In this document: positions 1-8,206 of the stretch, piece by piece
Layout of the letters: each line of letters begins with the position of its first letter
Numbering within the stretch: the stretch's first letter is position 1
Source: Pseudomonas viridiflava
GTDB taxonomy: Bacteria; Pseudomonadota; Gammaproteobacteria; Pseudomonadales; Pseudomonadaceae
Length of the DNA: 64,000 nt
Direction of reading: 5' to 3'
Assembly (NCBI RefSeq): GCF_900580865.1
Contig: NZ_UTBZ01000012.1
Span: forward strand, 90,074 to 154,073
Program-made: the position numbers and the translations under genes
Notes under the pieces: model-generated
Database searches by the model: none
Told to the model about the DNA's origin: nothing
The model's input: the letters and a program-made list of their open reading frames with translations, nothing else

Positions 1-322
1 AAATGATCGGCTTCAAGTTGTCGCTGCGCAGGTTCTCGACCAGCGCAAGATTGTCTTCGAGGGCCTGTGGGCTGTCGATAACCAGGAAGATCGCTCGATA
101 CGAACCAGACTGTTCATTCAACTGATATGAACTAGTGTACGCATCGGCTTCGAGCGCCATATCAGTGCGTAAATGCTGGGCGACTAGCGCTTTGAAATGT
201 TCAGCCACGCCACGGGTACGACCCAGAGTAAGAACACCAGGTTCGTCGTTTGTCGGGCGCGGACTTCTAGTCGCTAAGTTCCCTGAGAGCATCATGCATT
301 GACTCGAATTAAGTGCTGACAT
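1..322 (-). CDS. Partial protein with receiver-like N-terminal region
   Basis: This is the 5' part of a reverse-strand gene that runs off the left edge; 107 codons are visible from an ATG at 322. I do not recognise the protein with certainty. Residues 75-83 (YRAIFLVID) form a hydrophobic strand ending in Asp, followed by a helix and a second strand (LKPIIF near 103-108). This resembles the phospho-acceptor part of a response-regulator receiver fold, so an N-terminal receiver or pseudo-receiver domain is a reasonable inference. No clear ribosome-binding site precedes the ATG at 322. In-frame ATGs near residues 10-11 are alternative starts. Any output domain lies outside the window. Confidence 0.55.
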   Translation of the reverse strand, partial: MSALNSSQCMMLSGNLATRSPRPTNDEPGVLTLGRTRGVAEHFKALVAQHLRTDMALEADAYTSSYQLNEQSGSYRAIFLVIDSPQALEDNLALVENLRSDNLKPII

Positions 323-800
323 CGGGATGTTAAAGCACCGGTTCTCATCTGTGACTGACAATTGGTAACATTTGCGCGGATTTTAGACGTATCTCGCGAG
401 TTTTCTAACAATAATTAAGCTTTTCAAGCTTTTAGTTGATTTTCTCGGAGGGGTGAACTACTGCTTAGATGGTGGCGATATGCAATGGTGCCACTATTTT
501 GAGCTTAATGCGATGGCTTTGTCTATGTCCATCTGCCACTGTCTGGCCATCTCTGCATAGTGTGATATTGATCACACTTTATTGTCCGAGCAACTTTTTT
601 CTGCAGAAAGGCCTAAATATTTTCCGCGTAGTTCGTGGGCCGACGATTACTAACATGGCTTGAGTGTGTCTTTTAATAAGACGTAATCTTTATGGCTGAT
701 GAACTTTTTCGTTTATGTATGTCAATGGTCTCACTGCAGATACTCAACCCCTGAGTGTTATTACCCGGTCGCTCATCAAGAGCGCTCTGACGGAGGATTA
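323..800. other. Intergenic region between two divergent genes
   Basis: This 478-base gap separates the reverse-strand partial gene from uppP. It is more AT-rich than the flanking genes and must hold the promoters of both. The only strong signal is the 20-base palindrome at 559-578, listed separately. Short open frames here have no convincing ribosome-binding site or protein-like composition, so I call no gene. Confidence 0.6.
559..578. promoter_or_regulatory. CRP/Vfr-type operator palindrome
   Basis: The half sites AGTGTGAT and ATCACACT are perfect inverted copies around a 4-base centre. The core TGTGA-N6-TCACA is the classic CRP consensus, which Vfr also recognises in Pseudomonas. It lies about 220 bases upstream of uppP and about 240 bases from the divergent partial gene, so the target promoter cannot be assigned from sequence. 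Confidence 0.6.
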
Positions 801-1634
801 ATGGATTTCTGGACCCTTTTCCAGGTGTTGATATTAGGTGCGGTAGAAGGCCTGACCGAGTTCTTGCCGATCTCGAGTACCGGCCACCAGATCATCGTCG
901 CCGACCTGCTGGAATTCGGCGGCGAACGCGCCATGGCCTTCAACATCATTATTCAACTGGGTGCCATTCTTGCCGTCGTCTGGGAGTTTCGACCGAAGAT
1001 CTTCGAAATCGTCAAAGGCCTGCCCACCGAACGTAATGCCCAACGCTTCACCCTCAACTTGCTGATCGCCTTTCTACCCGCCGTGGTCTTGGGCGTATTG
1101 TTCGCCGATGCGATCCACGAATACCTGTTTAATCCGATCACCGTCGCCGTGGCACTGGTCGTCGGCGGCATCATCATGCTGTGGGCCGAACAGCGCAACC
1201 ACGTGATCAGCGTCGAACACGTCGACGACATGCGCTGGTCCCACGCACTGAAAGTCGGATTCGTACAATGCCTGGCGATGATTCCCGGCACCTCACGCTC
1301 CGGCTCGACCATCATCGGCGGCCTGCTCTTCGGCCTGTCGCGCAAAGCCGCCACCGAGTTCTCGTTCTTCCTCGCCATGCCCACCATGGTCGGCGCTGCC
1401 GTCTACTCCGGCTACAAATACCGCGACCTGTTCCAGCCCAACGACCTGCCAGTCTTCGCCCTCGGCTTCGTCACCGCATTCATCTTCGCGATGATCGCCG
1501 TACGCGGTCTGCTCAAGTTTATTGCCAACCACAGCTACGCCGCGTTCGCCTGGTATCGGATCGCGTTTGGTTTGTTGATTCTGGCAACGTGGTTGTTTGG
1601 CTGGGTCAACTGGACCGCAGCAGCGGCCGCCTGA
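801..1634 (+). CDS. uppP: Undecaprenyl-diphosphate phosphatase (UppP/BacA)
   Basis: This membrane enzyme removes a phosphate from undecaprenyl diphosphate to recycle the lipid carrier for peptidoglycan and other envelope polymers; overproduction in relatives gives bacitracin resistance. The 277-residue length is normal for the family. Residues 16-29 contain the conserved [14 protein letters not shown] motif, and the second signature PGTSRSGST lies in the middle of the protein. The rest is a run of hydrophobic helices. The start at 801 follows a GGAGGA ribosome-binding site at 792-797; an upstream in-frame extension to 699 lacks family similarity. The reverse-strand gene that follows abuts its stop codon, so the two are convergent. 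Confidence 0.95.
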   Translation: MDFWTLFQVLILGAVEGLTEFLPISSTGHQIIVADLLEFGGERAMAFNIIIQLGAILAVVWEFRPKIFEIVKGLPTERNAQRFTLNLLIAFLPAVVLGVLFADAIHEYLFNPITVAVALVVGGIIMLWAEQRNHVISVEHVDDMRWSHALKVGFVQCLAMIPGTSRSGSTIIGGLLFGLSRKAATEFSFFLAMPTMVGAAVYSGYKYRDLFQPNDLPVFALGFVTAFIFAMIAVRGLLKFIANHSYAAFAWYRIAFGLLILATWLFGWVNWTAAAAA

Positions 1635-2006
1635 TCACTGAGCGCTGATCAACGCCGCAACGGCGAGATCGTTTAGCGCCGAATCCGACGACTCCTGGCG
1701 ATAGCGCTGCAAGGCCGACGTGAAATACGCGGCCTGCAGCATGCCGTCGCTGGCGAGATAGAGTCGCGCGTCTTCTTGTTCTTCAGCAGAGTAAACATGC
1801 TTGTGACTGTCGGTCGTTTCCTGGCTAGACGAGATAGGTGCAAGGATTAAAGAGACCAAAGTGAAGCCGGAAAACTGCGTGACCTCCCACGGCGTATCAG
1901 TACGGCCCATGCAAAAGCCATCGCAGTGCGCATAAACGTCGGAAGTGAAGCTGAACAAGGCGAGGAGGGTGAAACGCTTGAAAGCAGAAAAAGTAAACGC
2001 GGGCAT
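1635..2006 (-). CDS. Small secreted DUF2388-like protein
   Basis: The protein is 123 residues long. It starts with a signal-peptide-like segment (a KR pair followed by FTLLALFSF and a likely cut after VYA), so it is probably exported to the periplasm. The C-terminal part (EDARLYLASDGMLQAA...LQRYR) resembles the Pseudomonas DUF2388 family, whose function is unknown. I chose the ATG at 2006 because it begins the signal peptide and an AGGA lies 12 bases upstream; an ATG at 2054 in the same frame would add a poorly fitting extension. It sits between uppP (convergent) and dusA (same strand, upstream, about 75 bases away) and may be cotranscribed with dusA. Confidence 0.6.
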   Translation of the reverse strand: MPAFTFSAFKRFTLLALFSFTSDVYAHCDGFCMGRTDTPWEVTQFSGFTLVSLILAPISSSQETTDSHKHVYSAEEQEDARLYLASDGMLQAAYFTSALQRYRQESSDSALNDLAVAALISAQ

Positions 2007-2081
2007 AAACAAAAGACATCCTGTCAGTACAACAAAACACCGGGCAACGCTCATGCGTCGCCCGCACACTCAAACCATCAA

Positions 2082-3068
2082 TCAACGACCTTCAAGCAAC
2101 TCAGCCGCCTGATCCAGCAACGCCAGCGGATCCTTGGCCTTGTGAATATCCACCGACAACAACTGACGGAATTTCCGCGCCCCCGGGAACCCCGTGCCCA
2201 AGCCCAGCACATGCCGCGTGATGTGATGCATCGCCCCACCGGCGAGCAAATGCTCGGCTATATAAGGACGCAACTGCGCCAACGCCTCAGCCCGACTGAT
2301 CACCGGCGCCGAACTGCCGAACAACTGCTGATCCACCTCCGCCAGCAAATACGGATTGTGATAAGCCTCACGCCCCAACATCACACCGTCGAACGTCTGC
2401 AAATGCTCATGGCAAGCCTCCATCGTCTTGATCCCGCCATTCAGCACAATCTCCAACTCCGGAAAATCCGCCTTCAGCTGCGCCGCCACGTCATAACGCA
2501 ACGGCGGAATGTCACGATTCTCCTTCGGCGACAACCCCTCCAGAATCGCAATCCGCGCATGCACGGTAAAACTCGTGCACCCGGCATCGCGGACGGTGCC
2601 GACGAAATCGCACAGCTCCGCGTAACTGTCCCGACCGTTGATGCCGATGCGATGTTTCACCGTCACTGGAATCGACACCGCGTCTTGCATTGCCTTCACA
2701 CAATCCGCCACCAGTTGCGGATGACCCATCAGGCAGGCGCCGATCATGTTGTTCTGCACACGATCGCTTGGGCAGCCGACGTTCAGGTTCACCTCGTCGT
2801 AGCCGTGCTCCTGAGCCATGCGGGCGCAGGCGGCCAAATCCAACGGAACGCTACCACCCAACTGCAAGGCGAGAGGGTGCTCGGCTTCGTTGTGACGGAG
2901 GAAACGTTCGTGATCGCCGTTGAGGAGAGCGCCGGTGGTGACCATTTCGGTGTAGAGCAGGGCGTTCTTCGACAGGAGGCGTAGGAAGAAACGGCAATGG
3001 CGGTCGGTCCAATCCATCATCGGGGCGACGGAGAAGCGGCGGGAGAGTGGGGCGGGTTGTAGAGGCAT
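2082..3068 (-). CDS. dusA: tRNA-dihydrouridine(20/20a) synthase DusA
   Basis: This FMN enzyme reduces uridine to dihydrouridine at positions 20 and 20a of the tRNA D-loop. The 328-residue product has the family hallmarks: APMMDWTDRHCR at residues 15-26, the substrate-side LNVGCPSDRVQ motif with the catalytic Cys, KHRIGI, HARIA, and the FMN phosphate-binding NGGI and GREAYHNP segments. The start at 3068 matches the usual DusA N-terminus. The 5' end of dusA is a known integration hotspot for mobile elements (dusA-associated integrases), and an AT-rich accessory block begins about 125 bases beyond the start, although no integrase gene is visible. Confidence 0.95.
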   Translation of the reverse strand: MPLQPAPLSRRFSVAPMMDWTDRHCRFFLRLLSKNALLYTEMVTTGALLNGDHERFLRHNEAEHPLALQLGGSVPLDLAACARMAQEHGYDEVNLNVGCPSDRVQNNMIGACLMGHPQLVADCVKAMQDAVSIPVTVKHRIGINGRDSYAELCDFVGTVRDAGCTSFTVHARIAILEGLSPKENRDIPPLRYDVAAQLKADFPELEIVLNGGIKTMEACHEHLQTFDGVMLGREAYHNPYLLAEVDQQLFGSSAPVISRAEALAQLRPYIAEHLLAGGAMHHITRHVLGLGTGFPGARKFRQLLSVDIHKAKDPLALLDQAAELLEGR

Positions 3069-3192
3069 TGGAGGAATCTGGATCAGAGGGGCGAGGGTGG
3101 GAGAGTTTATCAGGATTGAGATAGGACGGAGGCTTACGCGTAGTTACTACGTGCTCTTGCTTGCTGATGAGGCGAGAAAAATTGACTGAGTA

Positions 3193-3535
3193 TTGTGGTC
3201 TGGCCCCTATTTTCAGCCCCTATTTGCACTGAACTATCTTCTTGATGAGCGAAAACCCGCCAAGGCTATGAGTGCGTTGCACACTCAATTGGGTGTGAGA
3301 GTGGATTGGTTGTTAATCGGTGAGGGTTCTATTTTTCGGGGTATGTCGACCGATGGAGCTGATCAGGTGACCGATAATATGTAAAAGAAGACCTTGGTTG
3401 AGCTGATCGCTCTCTGAGTGATGTCGGTAAGCGGGAGACACAAAGCGCTGCTGAGGAAAAGAAATGCCTAGTGGATTTCGAGGAGCGCTTCAAGGATTTG
3501 GCCGAGGCCCTTGCCGATTCTAAAAGGCCAGCATA
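3193..3535 (+). pseudogene. Remnant of an XRE/CI-type phage repressor
   Basis: A short frame at 3193-3384 encodes LNYLLDERKP...LGVRVDWLLIGEGSIF, which is the end of a Cro/C1-type helix-turn-helix domain; the xLGVxVDWLLxGEG pattern is very typical. The recognition helix and true N-terminus are missing. After a stop, another frame at about 3408-3535 continues with a polar, helical tail (SDVGKRETQSAAEEKK...DLAEALADSKRPA). The gene therefore appears truncated at the 5' end and frameshifted. It lies at the border of the AT-rich block beside dusA and is best read as a leftover of an integrated element. Confidence 0.6.
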
Positions 3536-3656
3536 ATCTGTACTCATTAAGAACGGATCAGTCAGAACGGACCCCGACGATCCACTCGCCGCAACGGGAT
3601 TACGGTACGTCGAGCAGCCGATAGGCGAAACCTCAACCGGCATAGGGAAGTGACTC

Positions 3657-3806
3657 ATGCTTAAAGCAATTATCAACACTCCCGATGCGTTTTTCGCCAC
3701 AACTGCGAATTCTTGTCCTGGAAATTATGCTGTTGAGGCTTTTATGCCCCAGCGATTGGCGGATATTACCTTCATTTTTTTTGCTGGCGCTAATAGTTCT
3801 CGATAA
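3657..3806 (+). CDS. Possible small protein, unknown
   Basis: A 49-codon frame starts MLKAIINTPDAFFATT and ends ANSSR. It starts four bases after the stop of another short open stretch, an arrangement reminiscent of tightly packed phage genes. No family is recognised and there is no strong ribosome-binding site. It may be a further fragment of the element remnant at 3193-3535 rather than a working gene. Confidence 0.25.
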   Translation: MLKAIINTPDAFFATTANSCPGNYAVEAFMPQRLADITFIFFAGANSSR

Positions 3807-3848
3807 CCAAAATTAGCGACTCATTATTAATTGCATGTGGGGTGGATT

Positions 3849-4922
3849 ATGGCAGATGGACGAGAGGAAGCGGGCGAAGTCTTTGATGCTGTATTGGAAA
3901 ATGAAATAGTTAATGTGATTGTCCACAGCCTAAACAAGGTTGAAGGTGGCTTTCTGGTTGATGATCGTAAAGAAGTATTGGAAGTTGGAGTGACTGTCCA
4001 GCGGCTGATTGATCAGATGGCGAGAATTTATGCGGCTAAAACTGGGAAGTCTCATGGTCGCTTTGAGGCCGATGTCGATAACTATCCAATATCTAAGTTT
4101 CTGGACGCGTATTACATAACTCACACGAGCGACTTCGTAGCTACCTCGTTGCAAATGATCGAGAGTTTGAAAAAAACTGCACAAGGAACGGCCTCGACTG
4201 GTGGGCACGTCTTTTTTGCACATTTCAAAAGAGTTTCTGATCAGACTCATTATTTCATCGTAGCTATTCTGAATGACGAACTGGGTGCCGCTCTTAATAA
4301 TTCTAAAGAAGTAGTTGATGCGCTTCATCTCGACATTAAAGGCTTTCGATTGGCTGGGCGAGTCAACCTGAGTAGTTGGGCTAGTGGTGGCGATAAGTAC
4401 CTTAGCTTTATCAAGGGGCGTGGCCAAGACAAGGTTTCCGAATTCTTTAAACTTTTTCTTGGCTGCAATAACTCTGTAGCAGCCGTCGCTGAAACGCAAA
4501 AGCTCAATTCTGCTTTAGATAAGTTCGCTCAATCTAAAGAGATGACAGAAGAGCAAAGAGAGGTGTTTCTCAAAAACGCATATACGGTGTGCAAGCGATA
4601 TGCAGATAAGGATATGCCATTTGAGCTCGAGGCATTTGCAAACGAGCTTTGGCCGGATAGTCCGGAGGAGCTCAGTCAGTCATTTGAACAGTCAGGTCTT
4701 GATATTTCTGACGGCTTTATTCCAGATAAACGATCTTTGCGTAGCTTGGTTAAGTTCAGCGGCGGTAATAAAAACTGGCGTATAACCTTTGATCGCGCGG
4801 CCTTGAGTAATGGTGATTTAGAGTTTAATATCGACTCTGAAACTCTGGTGCTTAAGAAATTGCCCGTGGAATTATTAGCTCGGTTAAGAGTGGAAGTCAG
4901 CCAAGATGGCGAAGAGGATTAA
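3849..4922 (+). CDS. NdpA/YejK-like nucleoid-associated protein
   Basis: The 357-residue protein resembles the 37-kDa nucleoid-associated family (NdpA/YejK), which binds DNA. Recognisable segments are GGHVFFAHFKR, the following HYFIVAILNDELGAAL, LDIKGFRLAGRVNLSSW and KYLSFIKGRGQDKVSEFFKLFLGC. The C-terminal third (FSGGNKNWRITFDRAAL) matches the end domain of the family. I chose the ATG at 3849, which follows a GGGGTGG stretch. It overlaps the next gene by 17 bases, so the two are almost certainly co-expressed. Base composition is clearly more AT-rich than the surrounding core genes. Its place in a transferred block and its membrane-protein partner make a role other than housekeeping chromosome organisation likely; this is inference. 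Confidence 0.75.
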   Translation: MADGREEAGEVFDAVLENEIVNVIVHSLNKVEGGFLVDDRKEVLEVGVTVQRLIDQMARIYAAKTGKSHGRFEADVDNYPISKFLDAYYITHTSDFVATSLQMIESLKKTAQGTASTGGHVFFAHFKRVSDQTHYFIVAILNDELGAALNNSKEVVDALHLDIKGFRLAGRVNLSSWASGGDKYLSFIKGRGQDKVSEFFKLFLGCNNSVAAVAETQKLNSALDKFAQSKEMTEEQREVFLKNAYTVCKRYADKDMPFELEAFANELWPDSPEELSQSFEQSGLDISDGFIPDKRSLRSLVKFSGGNKNWRITFDRAALSNGDLEFNIDSETLVLKKLPVELLARLRVEVSQDGEED

Positions 4923-6090
4923 ATTTGTAGATTTACTGCCTATATACAGGGCTATGGAGGTAAGGCCTAATGGCGAGTATCGTCTGCAAATCACAAATGA
5001 AATTTTATTAAACTCCTTAGCGCTCGCTCTACATGACTCAAATATTGATGAGTCTGGAGTAAGTGTGCGTCAAGGGGACTATCAAAATATGAAGCTGGAC
5101 GATATTTTTCAGCTTGACGTCGCTCAGCCAAGAATTGGGTTGGGAATACTTTCGCGAGATTTCTCTACATATATTAGCTCGACAATCGGTGCGCGTATTA
5201 AAGAGCGTGATAACTACTATCTAGTTGAAAGTGGTTTTTTTTCGGCTGATCAGAATGTGCCTGTAGTAGTCAATAAATATCGCCAGGTATTGCGCCTTAT
5301 TAATTTGTTAGGTGAGTCGGCGCACTATCTAGATGTCACTAGGGAAGAAATGATTTTTTACAAGGATGGGCGTTTTGTAGTTCCTGTCGTTTATGGGATG
5401 AAAGAGATTGAGGCTCTTGACTTTGCAGTGTTCGAAAAATTAGAAAAGTTTGTTTTGGATCCTTACCATAAGGATCAAAAGATTAAAATGCTTAGTGAAA
5501 ATATAATAGAGATGTTGAATTTTATTCCGGTCAAGGAAAGATTCTCTTTTTTGGTTGAAAATTTGGACGATTTGTTCGGTCGCTTACGTGCAGGGTATAA
5601 TCTTTTTGCTTCAGATTATACTTACGAGAAGGCAGTGACTGAAGTGCATGCGTTTAAGGTTGATGTTGTTACAAGAATACATAAAGCGATTACTGATATT
5701 CAAGCACAAGTATTAGGTATACCAATTGCCACGTTTATTGCCTTAAGTCAGCTTAAAAAAACAAGCTCACTTAATGCTCAATTTGCAGCAAATACTGCTA
5801 TTTTTGCCGGGGTGGCGGTTTTTTGTTTTCTCTTGATTGGTTTCTTGATGAATCAACGCTCCACTTTGAAGACTATTGAGGGTGAGGTTGCGCGGCAGAG
5901 TAAGGTTTTCGAAAAGAGGTTCGAAGAAAAAAAAGTAGAATATTTGGCAGAGTTTAAAAGCATTGAAGATCGTTTGTGGTGGCAGTATGTTGCTGTTAAT
6001 GCAGTTTTTGCGCTCGATGCAATAATGCTTGTTTGGTCCCTTGTTTATTATGTTGTTCATACACGACCTATATACGATTTTCTTTTTTGA
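4906..6090 (+). CDS. Membrane protein with two C-terminal helices and a coiled coil
   Basis: This 394-residue protein is not recognised. The first 280 residues look soluble and mixed alpha/beta. Near residues 289-311 is a hydrophobic helix (IFAGVAVFCFLLIGFLM), then a charged, probably coiled-coil stretch (EGEVARQSKVFEKRFEEKK), then a second helix near 355-378 (AVFALDAIMLVWSLVYYVV). The topology therefore suggests a large cytoplasmic domain anchored by a C-terminal hairpin. The start overlaps the end of the NdpA-like gene by 17 bases. An intrinsic terminator follows at 6242-6276, closing a two-gene operon. Pairing a DNA-binding protein with a membrane protein recalls, in architecture only, defence systems such as Kiwa. 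Confidence 0.65.
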   Translation: MAKRIKFVDLLPIYRAMEVRPNGEYRLQITNEILLNSLALALHDSNIDESGVSVRQGDYQNMKLDDIFQLDVAQPRIGLGILSRDFSTYISSTIGARIKERDNYYLVESGFFSADQNVPVVVNKYRQVLRLINLLGESAHYLDVTREEMIFYKDGRFVVPVVYGMKEIEALDFAVFEKLEKFVLDPYHKDQKIKMLSENIIEMLNFIPVKERFSFLVENLDDLFGRLRAGYNLFASDYTYEKAVTEVHAFKVDVVTRIHKAITDIQAQVLGIPIATFIALSQLKKTSSLNAQFAANTAIFAGVAVFCFLLIGFLMNQRSTLKTIEGEVARQSKVFEKRFEEKKVEYLAEFKSIEDRLWWQYVAVNAVFALDAIMLVWSLVYYVVHTRPIYDFLF

Positions 6091-6241
6091 TTTTGGCTTA
6101 TTTTGTTGAAGGGGGATGCGCGTTAATCAAGTGGTTTCAGTTCTCTATCTGTTGTTTTCTCTGCTATATTCTCTGTTGTGTAATGTCATTTTTATTTGCG
6201 GTTGATTTTGATTAATTATTATTCTTTTTTATTCCAGTTAA

Positions 6242-6276
6242 ACGAAAAAAACCGACTGTATTTCGGGTTTTTTCGT
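6242..6276. terminator. Intrinsic terminator of the NdpA-like operon
   Basis: ACGAAAAAAACCGA pairs with TCGGGTTTTTTCGT around a short loop, giving a stem closed by CCGA/TCGG with an A run on one side and a T run on the other. It can work in either direction and lies about 150 bases after the membrane protein gene. Confidence 0.8.
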
Positions 6277-6341
6277 AGAAAGAAATCTAACAGTAAGTAT
6301 TGTTTTTCATGGAAAAAGCATAGAAAAGGGATTATGGAAAA

Positions 6342-6350
6342 GGGACGGAT
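6342..6350 (+). repeat. GGGACGGAT motif, left copy
   Basis: GGAAAAGGGACGGATC occurs at 6336-6351, and a close copy, GGAAAAAAGGGGACGGATTT, lies at 7737-7756. The pair brackets the DUF2971 gene as a direct repeat. From memory, similar motifs often flank Y1-type (REP-associated) transposases in gamma-proteobacteria, but no such gene is present here. Confidence 0.45.
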
Positions 6351-6492
6351 CTAGTTGCCCTGCCCGGAACGAAAAAAAGGTTTATATATAGGTAAGGTGG
6401 AGGTAATAAGTTCGTCCTCTTTGTCCGTTAGGGGGAGCTGATTTTTGAAAAATAGGAAGATCAGATAGAGGGGGCAGGTTTGTTGTTTGATG

Positions 6493-6534
6493 TTGGAGTT
6501 GGAGTTGGAGTTGGAGTTGGAGTTGGAGTTGGAG
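6493..6534. repeat. (TTGGAG)x7 tandem hexamer
   Basis: Seven uninterrupted copies of TTGGAG, followed by a degenerate TTTGGA. Such tracts change copy number by slippage. It lies about 180 bases upstream of the DUF2971 start, mirrored by another seven-copy hexamer downstream of that gene. Confidence 0.9.
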
Positions 6535-6717
6535 TTTGGAGAATAAATATATTTCCTTTTCTGTTCCCTTTTTGCTTGGGGTTCAGCCTGGTCTTTTGAA
6601 TATGTACTATTCATGAAGCTACTTGCATGATGACGTGAATTTTTGAGTGCATCCGTTATCTCGGAGATGTGGAAGCGCTTAATATATGTGAGTTAATATT
6701 GTTTGTGCGAGGGTTTG

Positions 6718-7527
6718 ATGTCGCTATTTCACTACACTGATGCTTCGGCAGTGCTTTCAATTATAGAAAATAAAAAGCTTTGGTTGACCGATATCCGCTT
6801 CATGAATGATTCTGATGAAGCACTGGATGGGGCGAGATATGTGGCTGAAGAAATTAAGGTGCTAACTAGTTCAGGTAATGTCATTGTTGATCAGGCACTA
6901 TTTTACTTGCAAGATTTTTCAATCGATATGGTACGAGAGGGGCTTGCTGAGCAACATGCTTTTATCGGTTCGTTCAGCACTAGGGGGGACCATTTGGTCC
7001 AGTGGCGTTCATATGGTAACTACGCAATTGAATTTCATGAAACTTTGAAAGACCATTTTTCGCCTATGGAAGCATGTATTTATGATATACAAGTCAAAGA
7101 AGCATTGGCGAAGGTGTTAGTAGATAGGGCGAGGAAGGCAATTGCAGATGAACTGTTAAAGTATGATGATATGGATGGATATGAGATTTCCAAGGCTCTC
7201 TGGGACTTGGGTGACGCTGTTAATCTGTTCAAGCATCAAAGTTTTGTAGATGAAAATGAAATCCGCGTTTGTCGGTTGGAAACGTCGCACTCAGATTTGA
7301 TAAAGTATCGTGTTCGCAATGGCATAATTGTCCCGTATCTTGAGATGGACTTCGAACCTCGCCACATCAAAGCTGTACATGTTGGACCTATGAAGAATCA
7401 AGAGCTCGCAGTCGCATCTTTGAAGTCGTTTTTAAACAATTTTGAATTAAGGAATATAGAAAAAGATATTTGGAGTGATTTTGATATTAAGGTTGTGCCG
7501 TCATCGATTCCTTATAGAGAGCTGTGA
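6718..7527 (+). CDS. DUF2971 family protein
   Basis: The 269-residue protein begins MSLFHYTDASAVLSIIENKKLWLTD..FMND, the usual N-terminus of the DUF2971 family, and contains FSTRGDHLVQWRSYG and a late FEPRHIKAVHVGP segment also typical of it. The function of the family is not established; members are often found in mobile or defence-rich regions, and the opening His-Tyr-Thr recalls ADP-ribosyltransferase-like folds. I chose the ATG at 6718, preceded by GAGGG; a TTG at 6703 is possible but less likely. Codon use is AT-rich, like the NdpA-like pair upstream, but the terminator and repeats between them argue for separate transcription. Confidence 0.75.
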   Translation: MSLFHYTDASAVLSIIENKKLWLTDIRFMNDSDEALDGARYVAEEIKVLTSSGNVIVDQALFYLQDFSIDMVREGLAEQHAFIGSFSTRGDHLVQWRSYGNYAIEFHETLKDHFSPMEACIYDIQVKEALAKVLVDRARKAIADELLKYDDMDGYEISKALWDLGDAVNLFKHQSFVDENEIRVCRLETSHSDLIKYRVRNGIIVPYLEMDFEPRHIKAVHVGPMKNQELAVASLKSFLNNFELRNIEKDIWSDFDIKVVPSSIPYREL

Positions 7528-7745
7528 CTCTGATGTTTCGAGAGTGTCTGGTAAATTTTCAAGTGGTAATCAGCAGGCTTTCGATCAGTCGGTCCAGCCC
7601 ACGGCTACACTTTTATTGAGTTTTTGAGCAATGAATCCGTCTGCAAGCGCCTATGCCTTAGCGGTTGAGGAAGTCATCCTAATATCGGGAACCCAGACAC
7701 TCGCCAAGTTACGTCCTTGAAGGTGATGGAAAAGGCGGAAAAAAG

Positions 7746-7754
7746 GGGACGGAT
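7746..7754 (+). repeat. GGGACGGAT motif, right copy
   Basis: Direct repeat partner of the motif at 6342-6350, again preceded by an A-rich run. It lies about 220 bases after the DUF2971 stop and directly before the ATACCC tract. Confidence 0.45.
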
Positions 7755-7763
7755 TTGTTTATG

Positions 7764-7805
<42 letters not shown>

Positions 7806-7976
7806 GGAGCAGGGCCCATTTAAATTATCTATGCAAATCTTTCAATAACACTGCGTTTGTTTAAAAACGTATCGGCGTGGCCATCCATGCCCTACACCAC
7901 CTTGCGCCTCTCCCTACACCTAAGACAGAATCCCCCGGCTTGTGCGTCTAGCCCGCAGGTTCTATCGTCCCCACAT

Positions 7977-8174
7977 CACTGAAAACCAGTGATCGGGTTT
8001 GGTAGCCCGCTTCGTGTCTAGATGCATAGCATCACCAATATCAGTCGCTTTTCCAGGACTCGAATTTAATGGTGGTCATGCGTGGGGCCCATTCGTGGGC
8101 GCCGGGTTCTAGTGCGACCGGTCTACCAACCCGCGTATGGCCGCCACCCATCGTTTGGTAGCGTGGGTGATGGC
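7977..8174 (+). promoter_or_regulatory. Hairpin-rich leader upstream of the DUF6124 gene
   Basis: Within 200 bases there are several inverted repeats: CACTG/CAGTG (7977-7991), CGGG/CCCG (7994-8009), GCCCA/TGGGC (8087-8100) and CTACCAA/TTGGTAG (8123-8161). The last overlaps an alternative near-perfect pairing of GCCGCCACCCA (8140-8150) with TGGGTGATGGC (8164-8174). Two mutually exclusive stems just upstream of a coding start look like a cis-acting RNA. I believe related segments lie upstream of other DUF6124 genes in Pseudomonas, but cannot test that here. Confidence 0.4.
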
Positions 8175-8206
8175 TCCTTTTAGTAATCGCGCTAGAGGTT
8201 CCATCT

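Larger units (their letters stand above)
6091..6717. other. AT-rich intergenic region before the DUF2971 gene
   Basis: This 627-base gap holds a terminator (6242-6276), a GGGACGGAT motif at 6342-6350 and a seven-copy hexamer repeat (6493-6534), all listed separately. A reverse-strand open frame across the hexamer would encode an Asn-Ser run, but its composition and lack of a start signal argue against a gene. Confidence 0.6.

Noticed and set aside
469..663. A 64-codon frame overlapping the CRP-type palindrome.
   Set aside because: No ribosome-binding site, no recognisable sequence, and it covers a likely promoter region.
6351..6614. Reverse frame with an Asn-Ser repeat over the TTGGAG tract.
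   Set aside because: The repeat is a simple hexamer; there is no ribosome-binding site and the ends are not protein-like.
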